From NCBI GenBank assembly GCA_900073065.1, contig FJOG01000001.1, forward strand, positions 232,263-263,222: DNA of 30,960 bases, in the 5' to 3' direction. The notes beneath the pieces are model-generated. The model was not told where the DNA came from. It did no database searches and saw only the letters and a program-made list of their open reading frames with translations. This DNA comes from Phialocephala subalpina (lineage: Eukaryota > Ascomycota > Leotiomycetes > Helotiales > Mollisiaceae). The position numbers were made by a program, and so were the translations under genes. Of this stretch, positions 20,059 through 29,150 are shown one piece after another; the first letter of the stretch is position 1, and each line of letters begins with the position of its first letter.

Positions 20059-20861
20059 TGCTGAAGTAGGTGGGGTGGGTCGTTTAGAGCTCGCTGCGAA
20101 GAGTTCCGGTGGGGATAGGATTGGTCTTGATGCTCGAAGGGGCCGAATCGAGGGACTGGGAAGTGGATGGGAGATCCTGAAAGAAGTGACGGAGAGTGGG
20201 AATAGATCTTTCTTGAGCTACATGTTGCAGTGTACTTCCCGCGAGGCCAATGGTGTCTGACTGGGAAATATAAAAGCAGCGAACGATGTTGAATGCAACG
20301 AAAGTGAGGCGACTAGCCTTGTGCGACGTGAGGCTGCCATGCTCAAAAGACTGGCAGATACCTGGGCGCAAAGCTTCATTCTTGGTGCAGTCGGGATGGA
20401 GTTTACCCGCAGGTAGCGTTACGCCAGAACCTCTGTTGGACTTCAGGGCATGGCGAATAGTTTATCGTCTTGATAACCTCCCTGCTTGTTACTGGACGGG
20501 GATTCCAGCTTCTTAGCGCCGTCTCTCGTGCTTTGGAGAAGTAGATGCATATGCACATGGAAACGAGGCTCTCCGCTGCCATCAACGGGCGAGAACAAAA
20601 AGCAACTCCAAAAATGATCACGATACATTGCAGATGCGAGGTCATTTTCAGAGCGAAGCATGCTCTATTGGCTAAATCGCACTTCTTAAGATACTCCCAG
20701 CTCGAAGACAACAAAGCCAACATGCAGCCACCACTCGCCCAAAACCCTACCATATCAAACAGGATCCTTCACTTGGCCCGAAGTTCCTCAACCACAACCC
20801 CACCATATCTGACAGGATCCTTCACTCGACCCGGAGCTCCCACTCACAGCTTGCCCCTGAG
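20059..20861. other. Gene-less stretch
   Basis: About 800 bp. Open frames on both strands carry no motif. A direct repeat of about 17 bp, with a core CATATC(A/T)(A/G)ACAGGATCCTTCACT, occurs at about 20752-20772 and 20806-20827. The left part is promoter for the gene ending at 20058. Confidence 0.3.
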
Positions 20862-21218
20862 TCACCACTCATCATACTCGTCATACTGATCGTATCCGTC
20901 GGCGGTTCGAGTAGTCTGGACATGAGGAAGGTAGTGTTGTTGAACCGCGCTTCTAAGCCCAGTATCAAAAGCGAACATGTGATGAAGATCGTTGCTCAAT
21001 TGCTGACGACCAAGGCCTTGAAGGAAGTCTGAAGCATGTGTCAGCATTGCTGCTCTGAAAACTCTGAAGGTGGTTTTGAGCAACTTACGGATTGATCCAC
21101 ACAAGTGCCCAAATCTCGACTTCAAGGCGTGCCAAAGACGTCCAAGGATCGATCCGTGACCCGTGGCCGCGAATATGGCGCTGACGACAGCAACAACGAG
21201 AGCAGCTACTTCGAGCAT
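20862..21218 (-). CDS. Small hypothetical protein with N-terminal hydrophobic segment and a 3n intron
   Basis: ATG 21216-21218 to TGA 20862-20864. The unspliced frame encodes 118 aa. Inside it is a strong intron, 21088-21029 (GTAAGT donor, TGCTGACAC branch, CTTCAG acceptor), exactly 60 bp and without a stop. Splicing gives 98 aa and stays in frame. The protein starts MLEVAALVVAVVSAIFAATG, a signal-anchor or signal peptide, then a basic amphipathic stretch (LGRLWHALKSRFGHL), and after the junction FLQGLGRQQLSNDLHHMFAF and an acidic Tyr/Asp tail DGYDQYDEYDEW. No family recognised. Probably membrane or secretory-pathway located, from the N-terminus only. Confidence 0.52.
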   Translation of the reverse strand: MLEVAALVVAVVSAIFAATGHGSILGRLWHALKSRFGHLCGSIRKLLKTTFRVFRAAMLTHASDFLQGLGRQQLSNDLHHMFAFDTGLRSAVQQHYLPHVQTTRTADGYDQYDEYDEW

Positions 21219-23051
21219 GCTGTTATTTTTTTTTAGAGGGACAGATTGAGAACAGATATGCTTTTAATGATGGCAGAAGAGTCCAACTGAAAGAAAGTAA
21301 AGCGTCCGAGATTTGAACTCGATATTGCAACAACCTGGCTACGAGAGATTACTGCCCGAAAGCCTCATTATGTGATGCAAGGCGAGTGGCTTGCAGATGG
21401 CTTGAATAGAGAGCGGTACATTGTTGCACTTGCATGTCATCCTTCGTGTGATGATACAACTCGGGCGTTGAATCAGTCAATAGTAATTTTTGATCGTATA
21501 TAATTGGGCGTTGCTGTAGGATGACCTTAGCAGGGCTAAGCCCACCACGCCGAGAATCCGTTGAAGATTAGACTTAGATCCAACCTTTCTTGCCCCAATA
21601 GTCTGAGGCTTGAGAGGCTTTAAACGGGCGCTTTCCATCCGACAGGAAGGATTAGGGTGCCATACTCCCCTCGGAAGCAAGCAAGTAAATCGTGTGGGCT
21701 GTGTCTCTCGAATTTGAACTACGACAACCAGACAGAAAATAAATTAAAATGGGGACAGCAAGGACACCAAATCAAAAAGCGTATCCAAACCCACGTCGAC
21801 AAAAAACCCTTTCTATACAAAACCTTTTCATCCCGTATATCCTTCACGTATTTTCAATCAGCAAAAAAGCACCGTCGACCTTTTTGTGCGTCTTTCAACT
21901 CCTATGGACCTCCAGATGACTGAAATAAGCACTGTCTCTCAAAGATTCAACTCTCCCAACTTATGTCCAATATGCTCGCCTGGCTACTGGCCATTTATAT
22001 CACCTAGCACGGGACAAGCACCATTTCTGTGGAGGCATCTTCAGTGAATGTCTGGTGTAGAAATGAAAATCTGGCCGAGCATTTATACTTCTAAAGCAGA
22101 GGGTGGAGACAGGAGTGACTCATGGGATCTGAAAGAGATGTGGTGAATAGTTTTGGAAAGAAAAGAAGGCTGTTAGTGAACGTATGCTTAACTAAAGGGT
22201 CGGGAAAGACGGTAGAGTGAACGAGGGTAAATAAGCAAAACGAAGTTCGAGAATCTCTCCGTAACTCAGAAATAAAAAATGTTTGAAGTGAATTCGACTC
22301 CACAAGCCATGATCTCGGTGACAACTTTTGTCATTCACCAATAAGGCTGACTCTCAAACCTAGTTCGTAGTACAACGCTCGCAAACACACACTTCTGAGA
22401 CGTCAGACGAACTGGCGAGGATGAGTTGCACTTCCGAGGTAAGCCGTGGTGCTTGTAGGCTCAGGCATGGAGGATGACAAGAGAAGGATACTGGGCAGCC
22501 TGCATAGCTCGACTCTTTCTTTTGCTCTTGACTTGAAATTGGATTGGAAGCCTGATATATTGCTGTCAAGTATAATGAGGTTTGGACGAGACCAAGAAGG
22601 ATGAGTTGCTATGCTTAAGATTTTCATCTGATATCTTTCGCGTAATGAATATTGACATCGGAGGAGAATGAGCAGGACCCCAGCCATTGTCGGCAAGGGG
22701 TATTTAGGTAATACGTGTGCAGACGGGCCATGGTCCTTCGTACGATCAATCCGCTTGACTAGTGACATGTGGGTAACCACGTTCTTGTTCTCGTGGTTCT
22801 TCACTCGTATGAGCCCTGAGCCTAATGAATCTGCCCTCTTGTATGGACCTGGGAAGGCTAGAACTTAGTCAAGCAGAGTGTCATACTGGAATTGAAAGTT
22901 CAAGACCTCGCAAGTAATTCTTGAAGCTCAAGGTACTGTACCGAGCTTAGAACTGAAGGAGAAGACAAATAGAAATGAAAATACGGGAATGCGTACTGTG
23001 GAAAGCAAGAGTGCCAAGGAAGAGCAAATGCATGGGTATTTTGCCTCTAAT
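21219..23051. other. 1.8-kb gene-less region downstream of TyrRS
   Basis: No supported gene. At 21303-21321 the minus strand carries a tRNA T-arm-like sequence (GAGTTCAAATCTC with an RNA polymerase III B-box match GTTCAAATC), but no acceptor or D-arm fits, so no tRNA is called. Minus frame 22403-22804 is open without motifs. The right end contains the TyrRS 3' UTR. Confidence 0.35.
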
Positions 23052-24478
23052 CTATGATTCTGGTTCTGACACCTTTAACTTTTGCAATGTCTCCTCTGTA
23101 CTTGACCCAACAGTAACTTTCTCGGCATCTGGTCCCTCGACATGTCCATCGAGTTGTGCAACAACGGCCTGCCCAGCCTGTCGTGCAGCAGCCGCAGCGG
23201 CTCTCTTCGCAGGGTCTCCCTTATCCTTGACCTTCTTGACTTTGACAGCAGCTTTCTCGGGTGGGTAGGCTTTTATAGCGGTCTCTTGCCAGTCTGTAGA
23301 TGCTTGGTATTCGGTGATGATGGGCTTGAGAAGTTCATTCAAGTGGTGTGTGAGGGCGGCTTTGAGGAGTTGGGGTGTGAGCTGGAAGAACGGTGTCAGC
23401 GGTGAGTCGCAACATCATACTCGGAGAACTTACAATGTCTGCTGCGTAGTCCTCCTTGAGTTTCTCAACAGATGTGTAAAGAAGAGGTTCTGCATCTCTT
23501 GGTTTGACCTTGAAGCCTTCGTGGTCCACCTTCAAAGCAATTGCTCGGAAAATGACATGCTCGACGAATGCGATGACCCCGTTTCCCTCAACTTCTTTTG
23601 GCACACACTTCGCCTTCTTCAACTTCTTCTCAACCGCAGCTGGGTCGTCTAGAAGATCAATCTTCGAGTCCGCATCGCTTGCACTCATCTTTGCAGCCTC
23701 TCCCAAGCCTGGTACCATCGAGTTCATCAAATGTGCCCGGACCTTGTAGCCAATCTTTGGCAGATTCTCCAGCGCGAATGTGAAGATCTTTCTTTGGTCA
23801 ACTCCTCCAAATTGAGCGTCGACATCGAGGTATTGCTCGTCCAGGGATTGCATGAGGGGGTAGATCAAGCCTCCAAGTGTGGGGTCCTCCGCCTGCTTAA
23901 CGACTTCCGCCCCCGCCTTTTGCGCAACATTGATTCGTGTGATTCCCTCCAGCTTAAATCTGTCCATCGTGTATTCCTTACCCAACTGGTAAGAGCTCCC
24001 GAGGACGAACTCCAGACGCGAAATATCCACACCCACAGCCTTCAACAGCGCCTTGATCGTAAACGCGTAGTAGTTCGCGCGGTGTTCGATGAGCTCAAAA
24101 GGAGCCTTCATGTTGTCCAGGTAGCCGTGAATATCTGCGAGCAGGATTTTGACGTGACATCCTGCCGCGAGCAGCTCTGCGATCTTCATACACGGCACGA
24201 AGTAGCCGCAACTATAGATAAATCAGTATGAGATTTGAAGTATGATTTGGAAGGCGAGGAGCTGAGGAGCCGAGTTCACAGTACTCGCGAAGAGCTCAGC
24301 TCTGAATTTGTCTTCAATTCACGTACTGCGGCCTGCCCGTTGTCGCAGTTCCCCAGTAGACCTTGAGTGGGCGTTTCTCTTTGAGGATGACATCGTCGAT
24401 AATTTCGGGATTGAGGACTTCGACAAGGTTGGCTTTGATCAGAGCGATCGAGTCCTCGGGACTCAATTTCGAAGTCAT
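23052..24478 (-). CDS. TYS1: Cytosolic tyrosyl-tRNA synthetase
   Basis: Three exons: 24478-24327, 24211-23434, 23381-23052; introns 24326-24212 (115 bp, GTACGT...CTATAG) and 23433-23382 (52 bp, GTAAGT...TTCCAG). Phases agree and give 419 aa. It charges tRNA-Tyr with tyrosine in the cytosol. The class I HIGH-equivalent [15 protein letters not shown] (43-57) is rebuilt across intron 1, giving His51. The tyrosine-binding region is seen as [20 protein letters not shown] (168-187) and VDQRKIF, and the KMSKS loop is KMSAS (225-229), as in archaeal/eukaryotic TyrRS. After the anticodon-binding region comes a Lys/Ala-rich tail ([20 protein letters not shown]) that may aid RNA binding. The start [14 protein letters not shown] follows a CACGTG-bearing promoter. 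Symbol follows the yeast orthologue. Essential housekeeping gene. Confidence 0.96.
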
Positions 24479-24563
24479 GTTGTGATGTTGTTGTGTGAAG
24501 GAGGAAAAGGTTGACTCACGCTGGAAATTTGGCTACAAATTGTTGGAGGGGTAAAATGGTGAG

Positions 24564-24569
24564 CACGTG
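24564..24569. promoter_or_regulatory. CACGTG E-box in the TyrRS promoter
   Basis: GAGCACGTGACT with CACGTG 86 bp before ATG 24478. The same 12-mer GAGCACGTGACT recurs at 25279-25290, directly abutting the foldback element. Confidence 0.4.
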
Positions 24570-24886
24570 ACTGTCATCCAGTATCTAAAACCTCGTCTCG
24601 ACGTCTTTTCCTCTCTCTTCCTCACCAAACGTTAGAATTGAAGTTCTTTCTGAATAGAACGGCCAATCTATCGATTGAGTTGTCGGCTCACGTTGATTTT
24701 CTGTTACAACCGAAATGTCTCCTCTCAGCCTTGTCAAAAGGTGTCTTGGTGAGGATGGGCTGCGGGACGTCAAGCCTCACGCATGTCATGCCTTTTCCGC
24801 TCTTCTTGACCGAGTTATCTCGCCTTATTACTATACGTCCTCTTCCATCCGATTTGTCTCAGTATGCTGTTCTTCCCATAATAATC

Positions 24887-24985
24887 ATGTCCTTCGGCTA
24901 TTCTGGCGGAGATTTTGTGGTATTAGCCCAGCTTGCACATAAAACATACCGCAATTGCCAGCAGGCTGGAGAGGAATACCCATAG
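24887..24985 (+). pseudogene. 33-codon stub of a fungal MSFGxSxGDF-type protein N-terminus
   Basis: ATG 24887 opens a frame MSFGYSGGDFVVLAQLAHKT ending after QAGEEYP at TAG 24983-24985. Many large fungal proteins of the NACHT/ankyrin and related STAND-like group begin with this MSFG-x-S-x-GDF helix and an A/G-x-EY-x-x-(L/I) continuation. After the stop there is no continuation; within 100 bp the DNA turns into an 11-bp tandem repeat. It is therefore a truncated 5' end, transcribed divergently from TyrRS. The identity of the lost part cannot be told from 32 residues. Confidence 0.5.
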
Positions 24986-25062
24986 ACTCAGGATTAATTT
25001 TCCCTTTCGCTGGTTCCGTTTTAGTCTCCGGACGTGAGCAACTGCTGCTTTAACCTGAGCTA

Positions 25063-25138
25063 AGGGTGAGCATGCCTGAGCGACATGCCTGAGCAGAGCC
25101 TGAGCAGAGCCTGAGCAGAGCCTGAGCCCTGAGTCAGC
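25063..25138. repeat. Tandem repeat of CCTGAGCAGAG (11 bp)
   Basis: Three perfect direct copies of CCTGAGCAGAG at 25088-25098, 25099-25109 and 25110-25120, flanked by degenerate CCTGAG units from about 25063 to 25138. Minisatellite-like; no coding frame runs through it with a start. Confidence 0.85.
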
Positions 25139-25290
25139 CTGCGAACTATAATGTGGAACCAATTTTGGCCTCCTGTGTTCCGCGGCTACAGTTTCCTTTC
25201 CGAACTTTGCCCGGGAATCCGTTTCTGCTCCCTTGCAAGGTTCCCTGCCAGAGCAGATTTTGGATCCCTCTCGTGAAAGAGCACGTGACT

Positions 25291-25512
25291 AGTCAGATGC
25301 GCACCGTTGTCCCGTCCAAGATGGCGGTTTGCTGAGACCAAGACCAAAATACCGAAATAGCTTCCTTAGGCTTGGAATTGTGCGTGGAATTGCAGGTAGA
25401 TCTGTGCGATTCGATTGACCCTGAATTCCAAGCCTAAGGAAGCCATTTCGGTATTTTGGTCTTGGTCTCAGCAAACCGCCATCTTGGACGGGACAACGGT
25501 GCGCATCTGACT
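25291..25512. repeat. 222-bp foldback element with 89-bp inverted arms
   Basis: Left arm 25291-25379 and right arm 25424-25512 are reverse complements over 89 bp with one mismatch (A in CGAAATAGC on the left, G on the right). They enclose a 44-bp spacer. Outer ends are AGTCAGATGCGCACC. No coding capacity. The size and structure suggest a foldback or MITE-type DNA element, or one arm copied in inverted orientation. Flanks share GACT (25287-25290 and 25509-25512), but the right copy lies inside the arm, so a target-site duplication is not established. As RNA it would form a near-perfect 89-bp hairpin. Confidence 0.9.
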
Positions 25513-25621
25513 CAAGCGAAAGCATGTGCGGTCTTGACGATGTTCATAGTGGGAGTTTTCGAAGTTGTGAGAGATAATTTAGCTCCCACATTGATATTGG
25601 CATACTAGGAGTTCGTAGGGG

Positions 25622-26108
25622 TTACAGCATTCCCACCTCCGCGCTCCAGCGTAGCTCCACTACCCTAGGCTCGGGAGCAGAGAATTTCCAGATCTTAAAT
25701 CGGAGCTCGGGTGCGAGCTTTGGGAAGAGGGTGAAATCTGTAGCTGCTGTGGAGGTTGACCGATGTTGAAGGGACTTTGAGGCAAGCGTCTGCGTGAAAG
25801 CATCTTGCGCTGCCTGTAGAGGCGGGGCTGTGGACATCATCGTCGAGATCGATCCTTGCTGGAGGGGAATAGTTTGTGTAGAAGCATCTCGTGTTGATCT
25901 TGAAGACGTGGTCTTGGAGATGATGTCGCAATTGACGCTCGAATCAGCGGTGGTGACCTTGTGGGCTTGATCAAACTGAACAGCAGGTCAGCATTGTTTA
26001 CATACAGATCACAAGATGAAAACCTAGCTGCATCGTGCCTGGGGACAATTGATCGATAGCTTGACCCTTGTTCTCCATCATCAAATTCTCTTGGGGAGAA
26101 GCCATCAT
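25622..26108 (-). CDS. 2EXR-domain protein, C-terminally short
   Basis: The minus-strand exon 25975-25622 is open in one frame and contains DFTLFPKLAPELRFKIWKFS then APEPRVVELRW, the conserved start of the fungal 2EXR domain (E-x-x-x-IW, R-x-x-E-x-R). It ends SAEVGML and TAA at 25622-25624, about 20 residues into a domain whose family members usually run 200-400 aa. A first exon may start at ATG 26106-26108 (MMASPQENLMMENKGQ) and be joined by an intron 26012-25976 (GTGATC...TGCTGACCTGCTGTTCAG), which has a good branch and acceptor but would be only 37 bp; total 149 aa. ATG at about 25840 is the alternative start. Truncated gene or pseudogene; function of 2EXR proteins is unknown. Confidence 0.55.
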
Positions 26109-26332
26109 GGTCCTGTTGGTGTTGTGAAGATTTGGTTCGTGGTGGTGTTGAAGTTTGAAGGATGTTGTGGGAGGAGGGAGGGCTTGGCGGCTTTTATCCT
26201 CACGACTCTTTGCTCTTTCCGTTTTAAGCCATTATGATTTTTCGATTCAAAGGGAAGAAGGAACAAACGAAAGCTAATTTTGATGGAACTTCTATATGGT
26301 GAGTCTGGGCCGCTAGCATCAAAGGCGGAATC

Positions 26333-27275
26333 TCAGAAACCTAGGCCATTCATATAGTACCACCATCCATCAAAACAATCAGGCTTCTCCAAGATCGTTG
26401 GGACATAATCCTTCGCCCAATCTCCATCCATATCCACACAATACAACATGTTACAGAACTCCCAGTAACTGGGGTACCATCCCGATTGATGCCAATCTAA
26501 AATAGCAAGAACTCGAACCGGCTTAACATCAGTGGCTGTCAACATGATATTGCTGGGATGAAGGTCGGCGTGAGTGAAAATAATCGGGGCTTCGTCCGGA
26601 AGTTGACCCCGCATTGGGTCCACGAAGTTCTGAATATCGGGGTGATACTTATTGACCTCAGCTGCAAAGCGGTCATGAAATTCCTTGGTGGTTTTGAAAG
26701 GGCCAAACCCTGGTCTTCCTTCGAAAAGGATATCCAGTAACGGACCACGGTTGGTACTGCCTGTTGCACTCAGTATTTGTTCGACTCTGTGAACCCACGA
26801 AGTGCGTACCTATGAAAGCGTCTTTTCCTCCTTGCCTAAGACCTCGCAGTGCCGTGGTCATTGTTTTCAACTGACTTGAGACGTCCAAACGCTCAAGCAC
26901 AGAAAGTGTATCCCATCTTGCCTCCAAGGTTTCCCCCTCAATAAGCTTCATGTAGATGAAGAGTTCTCCCCCATCGCGAACCCAACCGTAAAGCTCTGGA
27001 ACTGGGATCTCGCATTTCAGGTGTTTCCAAATCGCCCACAAGCACTGAGCTTCTGCAATAGTGAGATTGGTCCCAGACTTGACAATGAGGCCGAGCTCTG
27101 GGAACCTTATTGGCGGAGGATTTCCAGGATACACAAAGCCTTTCTCTAAAGTACGTTCTCTGACTTCGGCAGGAGAAGGAAGAAGAATATCTTCAGCTGT
27201 GCGGTTGAAATAGGAGCTGGTCTTGATAACGACATTATCCCCCGTTGGCAGCTCTCCTACGTCCAAGGTAGCCAT
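26333..27275 (-). CDS. Aminoglycoside phosphotransferase (APH) / choline kinase-like family protein
   Basis: Exon 1 27275-26810, intron 26809-26761 (49 bp, GTACGC...GCAACAG), exon 2 26760-26333 ending TGA; 297 aa. The fold is the protein-kinase-like APH family: N-lobe with LGLIVKSG (61-68, candidate ATP lysine 66) and IYMKLIEGETLEARW (107-121), the catalytic loop FTHADLHPSNIML (217-229, HxDxxxxN) and the metal-binding motif AILDWHQSGWYPSYWE (241-256). These are the fungal consensus motifs. Such proteins phosphorylate small molecules; the substrate in fungi is mostly unknown and antibiotic resistance should not be assumed. ATG 27273-27275 chosen because no in-frame ATG lies just upstream. CACGTG is 203 bp further upstream. 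Complete and apparently functional. Confidence 0.92.
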
Positions 27276-28576
27276 ATCCTGGAGATAGTTTGGGATACAG
27301 TTCAAAGCTTTTATTCTCGCTCAATTCGCATGTAGTCCACCTAAATCAGATGACCTGAAGAGTGGTTGTTTTCACGTCGCAGCTTTGACGAGAAATCGAT
27401 ATGATTATTGCCAGCTGGATTTCTTTGGCTGTTAGTGTGGGGTAAAGTAGGCGGCTAAGCCTAAAGCGAAGGACTCCCACGTGATCTGAGGCTAGACAGG
27501 TAGGCTCACCGAAACAGGTTAGGCTAAAGTTTATATTCTTGATGAGTTCTGGTCTGCAAGTCGTCTCTGATGATGATTTCCCACCGCAGTATTCAGAACT
27601 ACTTCTCTTTATCAGTCCAACTCAACAACATTACTCTACTCGACGTTGTTTGCCTCGGAACATAGCCGCCTCGTCTGTGATTGCCATGGGCTGCCAAGCG
27701 ATGAGCCTCCCAATACCCGCTGGCCGCGAGCCTCGACTTTGAAACCTTCCTGGCATTAAGATGAGCGCTTAACTTCCGAACGCTCTCAAGTTCATTGACC
27801 GATTTCCTAAACGCTGGACCCGCCTGGCGCTTACAATGCAGCAGGCTGCTTGCTGGCTACTCAAATTGTTGATTTCGACCATTTAAACTGTGTGCTCTGC
27901 AGAATTACCAACGACCGTCGCTGGCACTCAAAAGTCTCTATATATCATTGGTGGCTTGTAGGTCTTACCCTGCGGATCTTTTCTTGTACCTTCTACGCCT
28001 CCTTTTGGCACTGCTGGAAACCTCTTTTTTGCAAGACCCGTCCAGCGATTCAAACTCAATGTGCGTTTTCGACGTCCATCTAGCAAGCCCATCTAATCGC
28101 CATATCTGCGCAATGCCCTGATTACAGCAGCCTGAGACTCTATATTCGTGCACCTGACACTACTACACTACTTTCGAGATGGGAGTGACATACAACGTAC
28201 TGACATTATCTGCCAATTGCTGGTCTAGTCAGGAGACGCTTATGCGGCCGCGGATGGGTATTGTATGATGAAACGCGTTTCGTCTAAAGTCAGCGTCAAG
28301 GCATTTCAATACCACAAGCCCAGGTAAGTCTATGTTGGGCTAGGTAGTTTCGTGTCACAGCAAGACACCGAGGTTGGGTTTCATTATCCCCAAGTTGCTC
28401 ACGCATTGCGTGTACAATCCCTATAAGTCGTACACATCTGCTGTCCTCTTCATCGATAGTTTCCTATTTCTCTTCGTATCAACTCACATCTTCTGCACAT
28501 TGCATCTTATACACAGACATCCTCAGTCCATTGAACACTTCCATTCCACAGCACATACATATCCTATTCCAGCAAC
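27276..28576. other. 1.3-kb gene-poor stretch bordering the RIP-affected end
   Basis: No gene supported. Contains the APH promoter with CACGTG at 27478-27483. Open frames at 27539-27742 and 27850-28083 (plus) have no motifs. From about 28370 the + strand looks like a promoter and leader for the relic at 28577: CCCTATAAG near 28419-28427 and a C/T/A-rich leader. Confidence 0.35.
27478..27483. promoter_or_regulatory. CACGTG E-box upstream of APH-family gene
   Basis: CACGTG in CCCACGTGATC, 203 bp before ATG 27275. Confidence 0.3.
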
Positions 28577-28777
28577 ATATCTCGTCAAATCTATCTCCTA
28601 GTCTTCCCAGCAGCAGCTAATGCCTCCCGTGTCAATGGCACTCGTGCTCATTGGGCAATACTCATTCCACAGGCAGGATCCGAAACAAAAGGCACTATTA
28701 TCCACGTCGTCGGTACTCCTGTCAGTTGAGGACTCGTAATCTGTGACGATGGTCTCAATGCGATAAGGAAATTGTAG
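28577..28777 (+). pseudogene. Small conserved-hypothetical gene with ATG changed to ATA
   Basis: At 28577 the codon ATA stands where a start would be, followed in frame by SRQIYLLVFPAAANASRV, then RAHWAILIPQAG and GTIIHVVGTPVS, a TGA at 28727-28729, GLVICDDGLNAIRKL, and TAG at 28775-28777. The spacing I/V-Y-L-x-V-F-P, HWA-I-x-IP, G-T-I-IHV-x-G-x-P matches a widespread small fungal family of unknown function that I recognise by pattern but cannot name with certainty. An ATG-to-ATA change is RIP-type (TpG to TpA). The leader just upstream (TATAAG, pyrimidine-rich) looks normal. It ends about 65 bp before the RIP-mutated retroelement. No ATG restores this frame upstream. Confidence 0.55.
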
Positions 28778-28843
28778 CATATTGGCATAAAGCCGCATTA
28801 TCAGTTATACATTATCTCACTAGGCGGTTTGGTTTAAAGCCGA

Positions 28844-29016
28844 TGTTCTAACGAGAGCATTATATCAAGTAAACATTTCCACTTAGTTAAACAAACAGAT
28901 TTAATATCAATATTATACATTTTGCCTCCAACCGCTTCCACAACTAATAGTTATTAATACTATTACTCTTTTCCATTTATTAATCACTTGATTTATAATT
29001 ACTACGCTACTCCTCA
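28844..29016 (+). repeat. Candidate 5' LTR of the Copia element
   Basis: The sequence starting TGTTCTAACG at 28844 and ending CTCCTCA at 29016 is bounded by TG...CA and is followed by TTTGGTATTTCCGC, where TGGTAT matches the start of the usual TGGTATCAGAGC primer-binding site. It lies immediately upstream of the gag region. The second LTR is outside the window, so the ends cannot be verified here. Confidence 0.3.
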
Positions 29017-29150
29017 TTTGGTATTTCCGCTTAAACTCTCCCTCGAAAACGTATAACAGCGTTACTAATTATTAAAACGCTTTAAATGCTATTACCAACT
29101 TTATTAGCGTAACTTTTTTATACTTCGTTATAAGAAAACACTTTTTCACT

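Noticed and set aside
21300..21400. tRNA-like T-arm (GAGTTCAAATCTC, minus strand) and a near A-box TAGCCAGGTTG
   Set aside because: The putative A-box is only about 15 bases from the B-box, no 7-bp acceptor pairing exists, and no anticodon arm can be drawn. At most a fragment.
23731..24231. Plus-strand open frame of 166 codons
   Set aside because: Antisense shadow of the tyrosyl-tRNA synthetase exon 2.
25287..25512. GACT target-site duplication around the foldback element
   Set aside because: The right GACT belongs to the palindromic arm itself, so it is not independent evidence for transposition.
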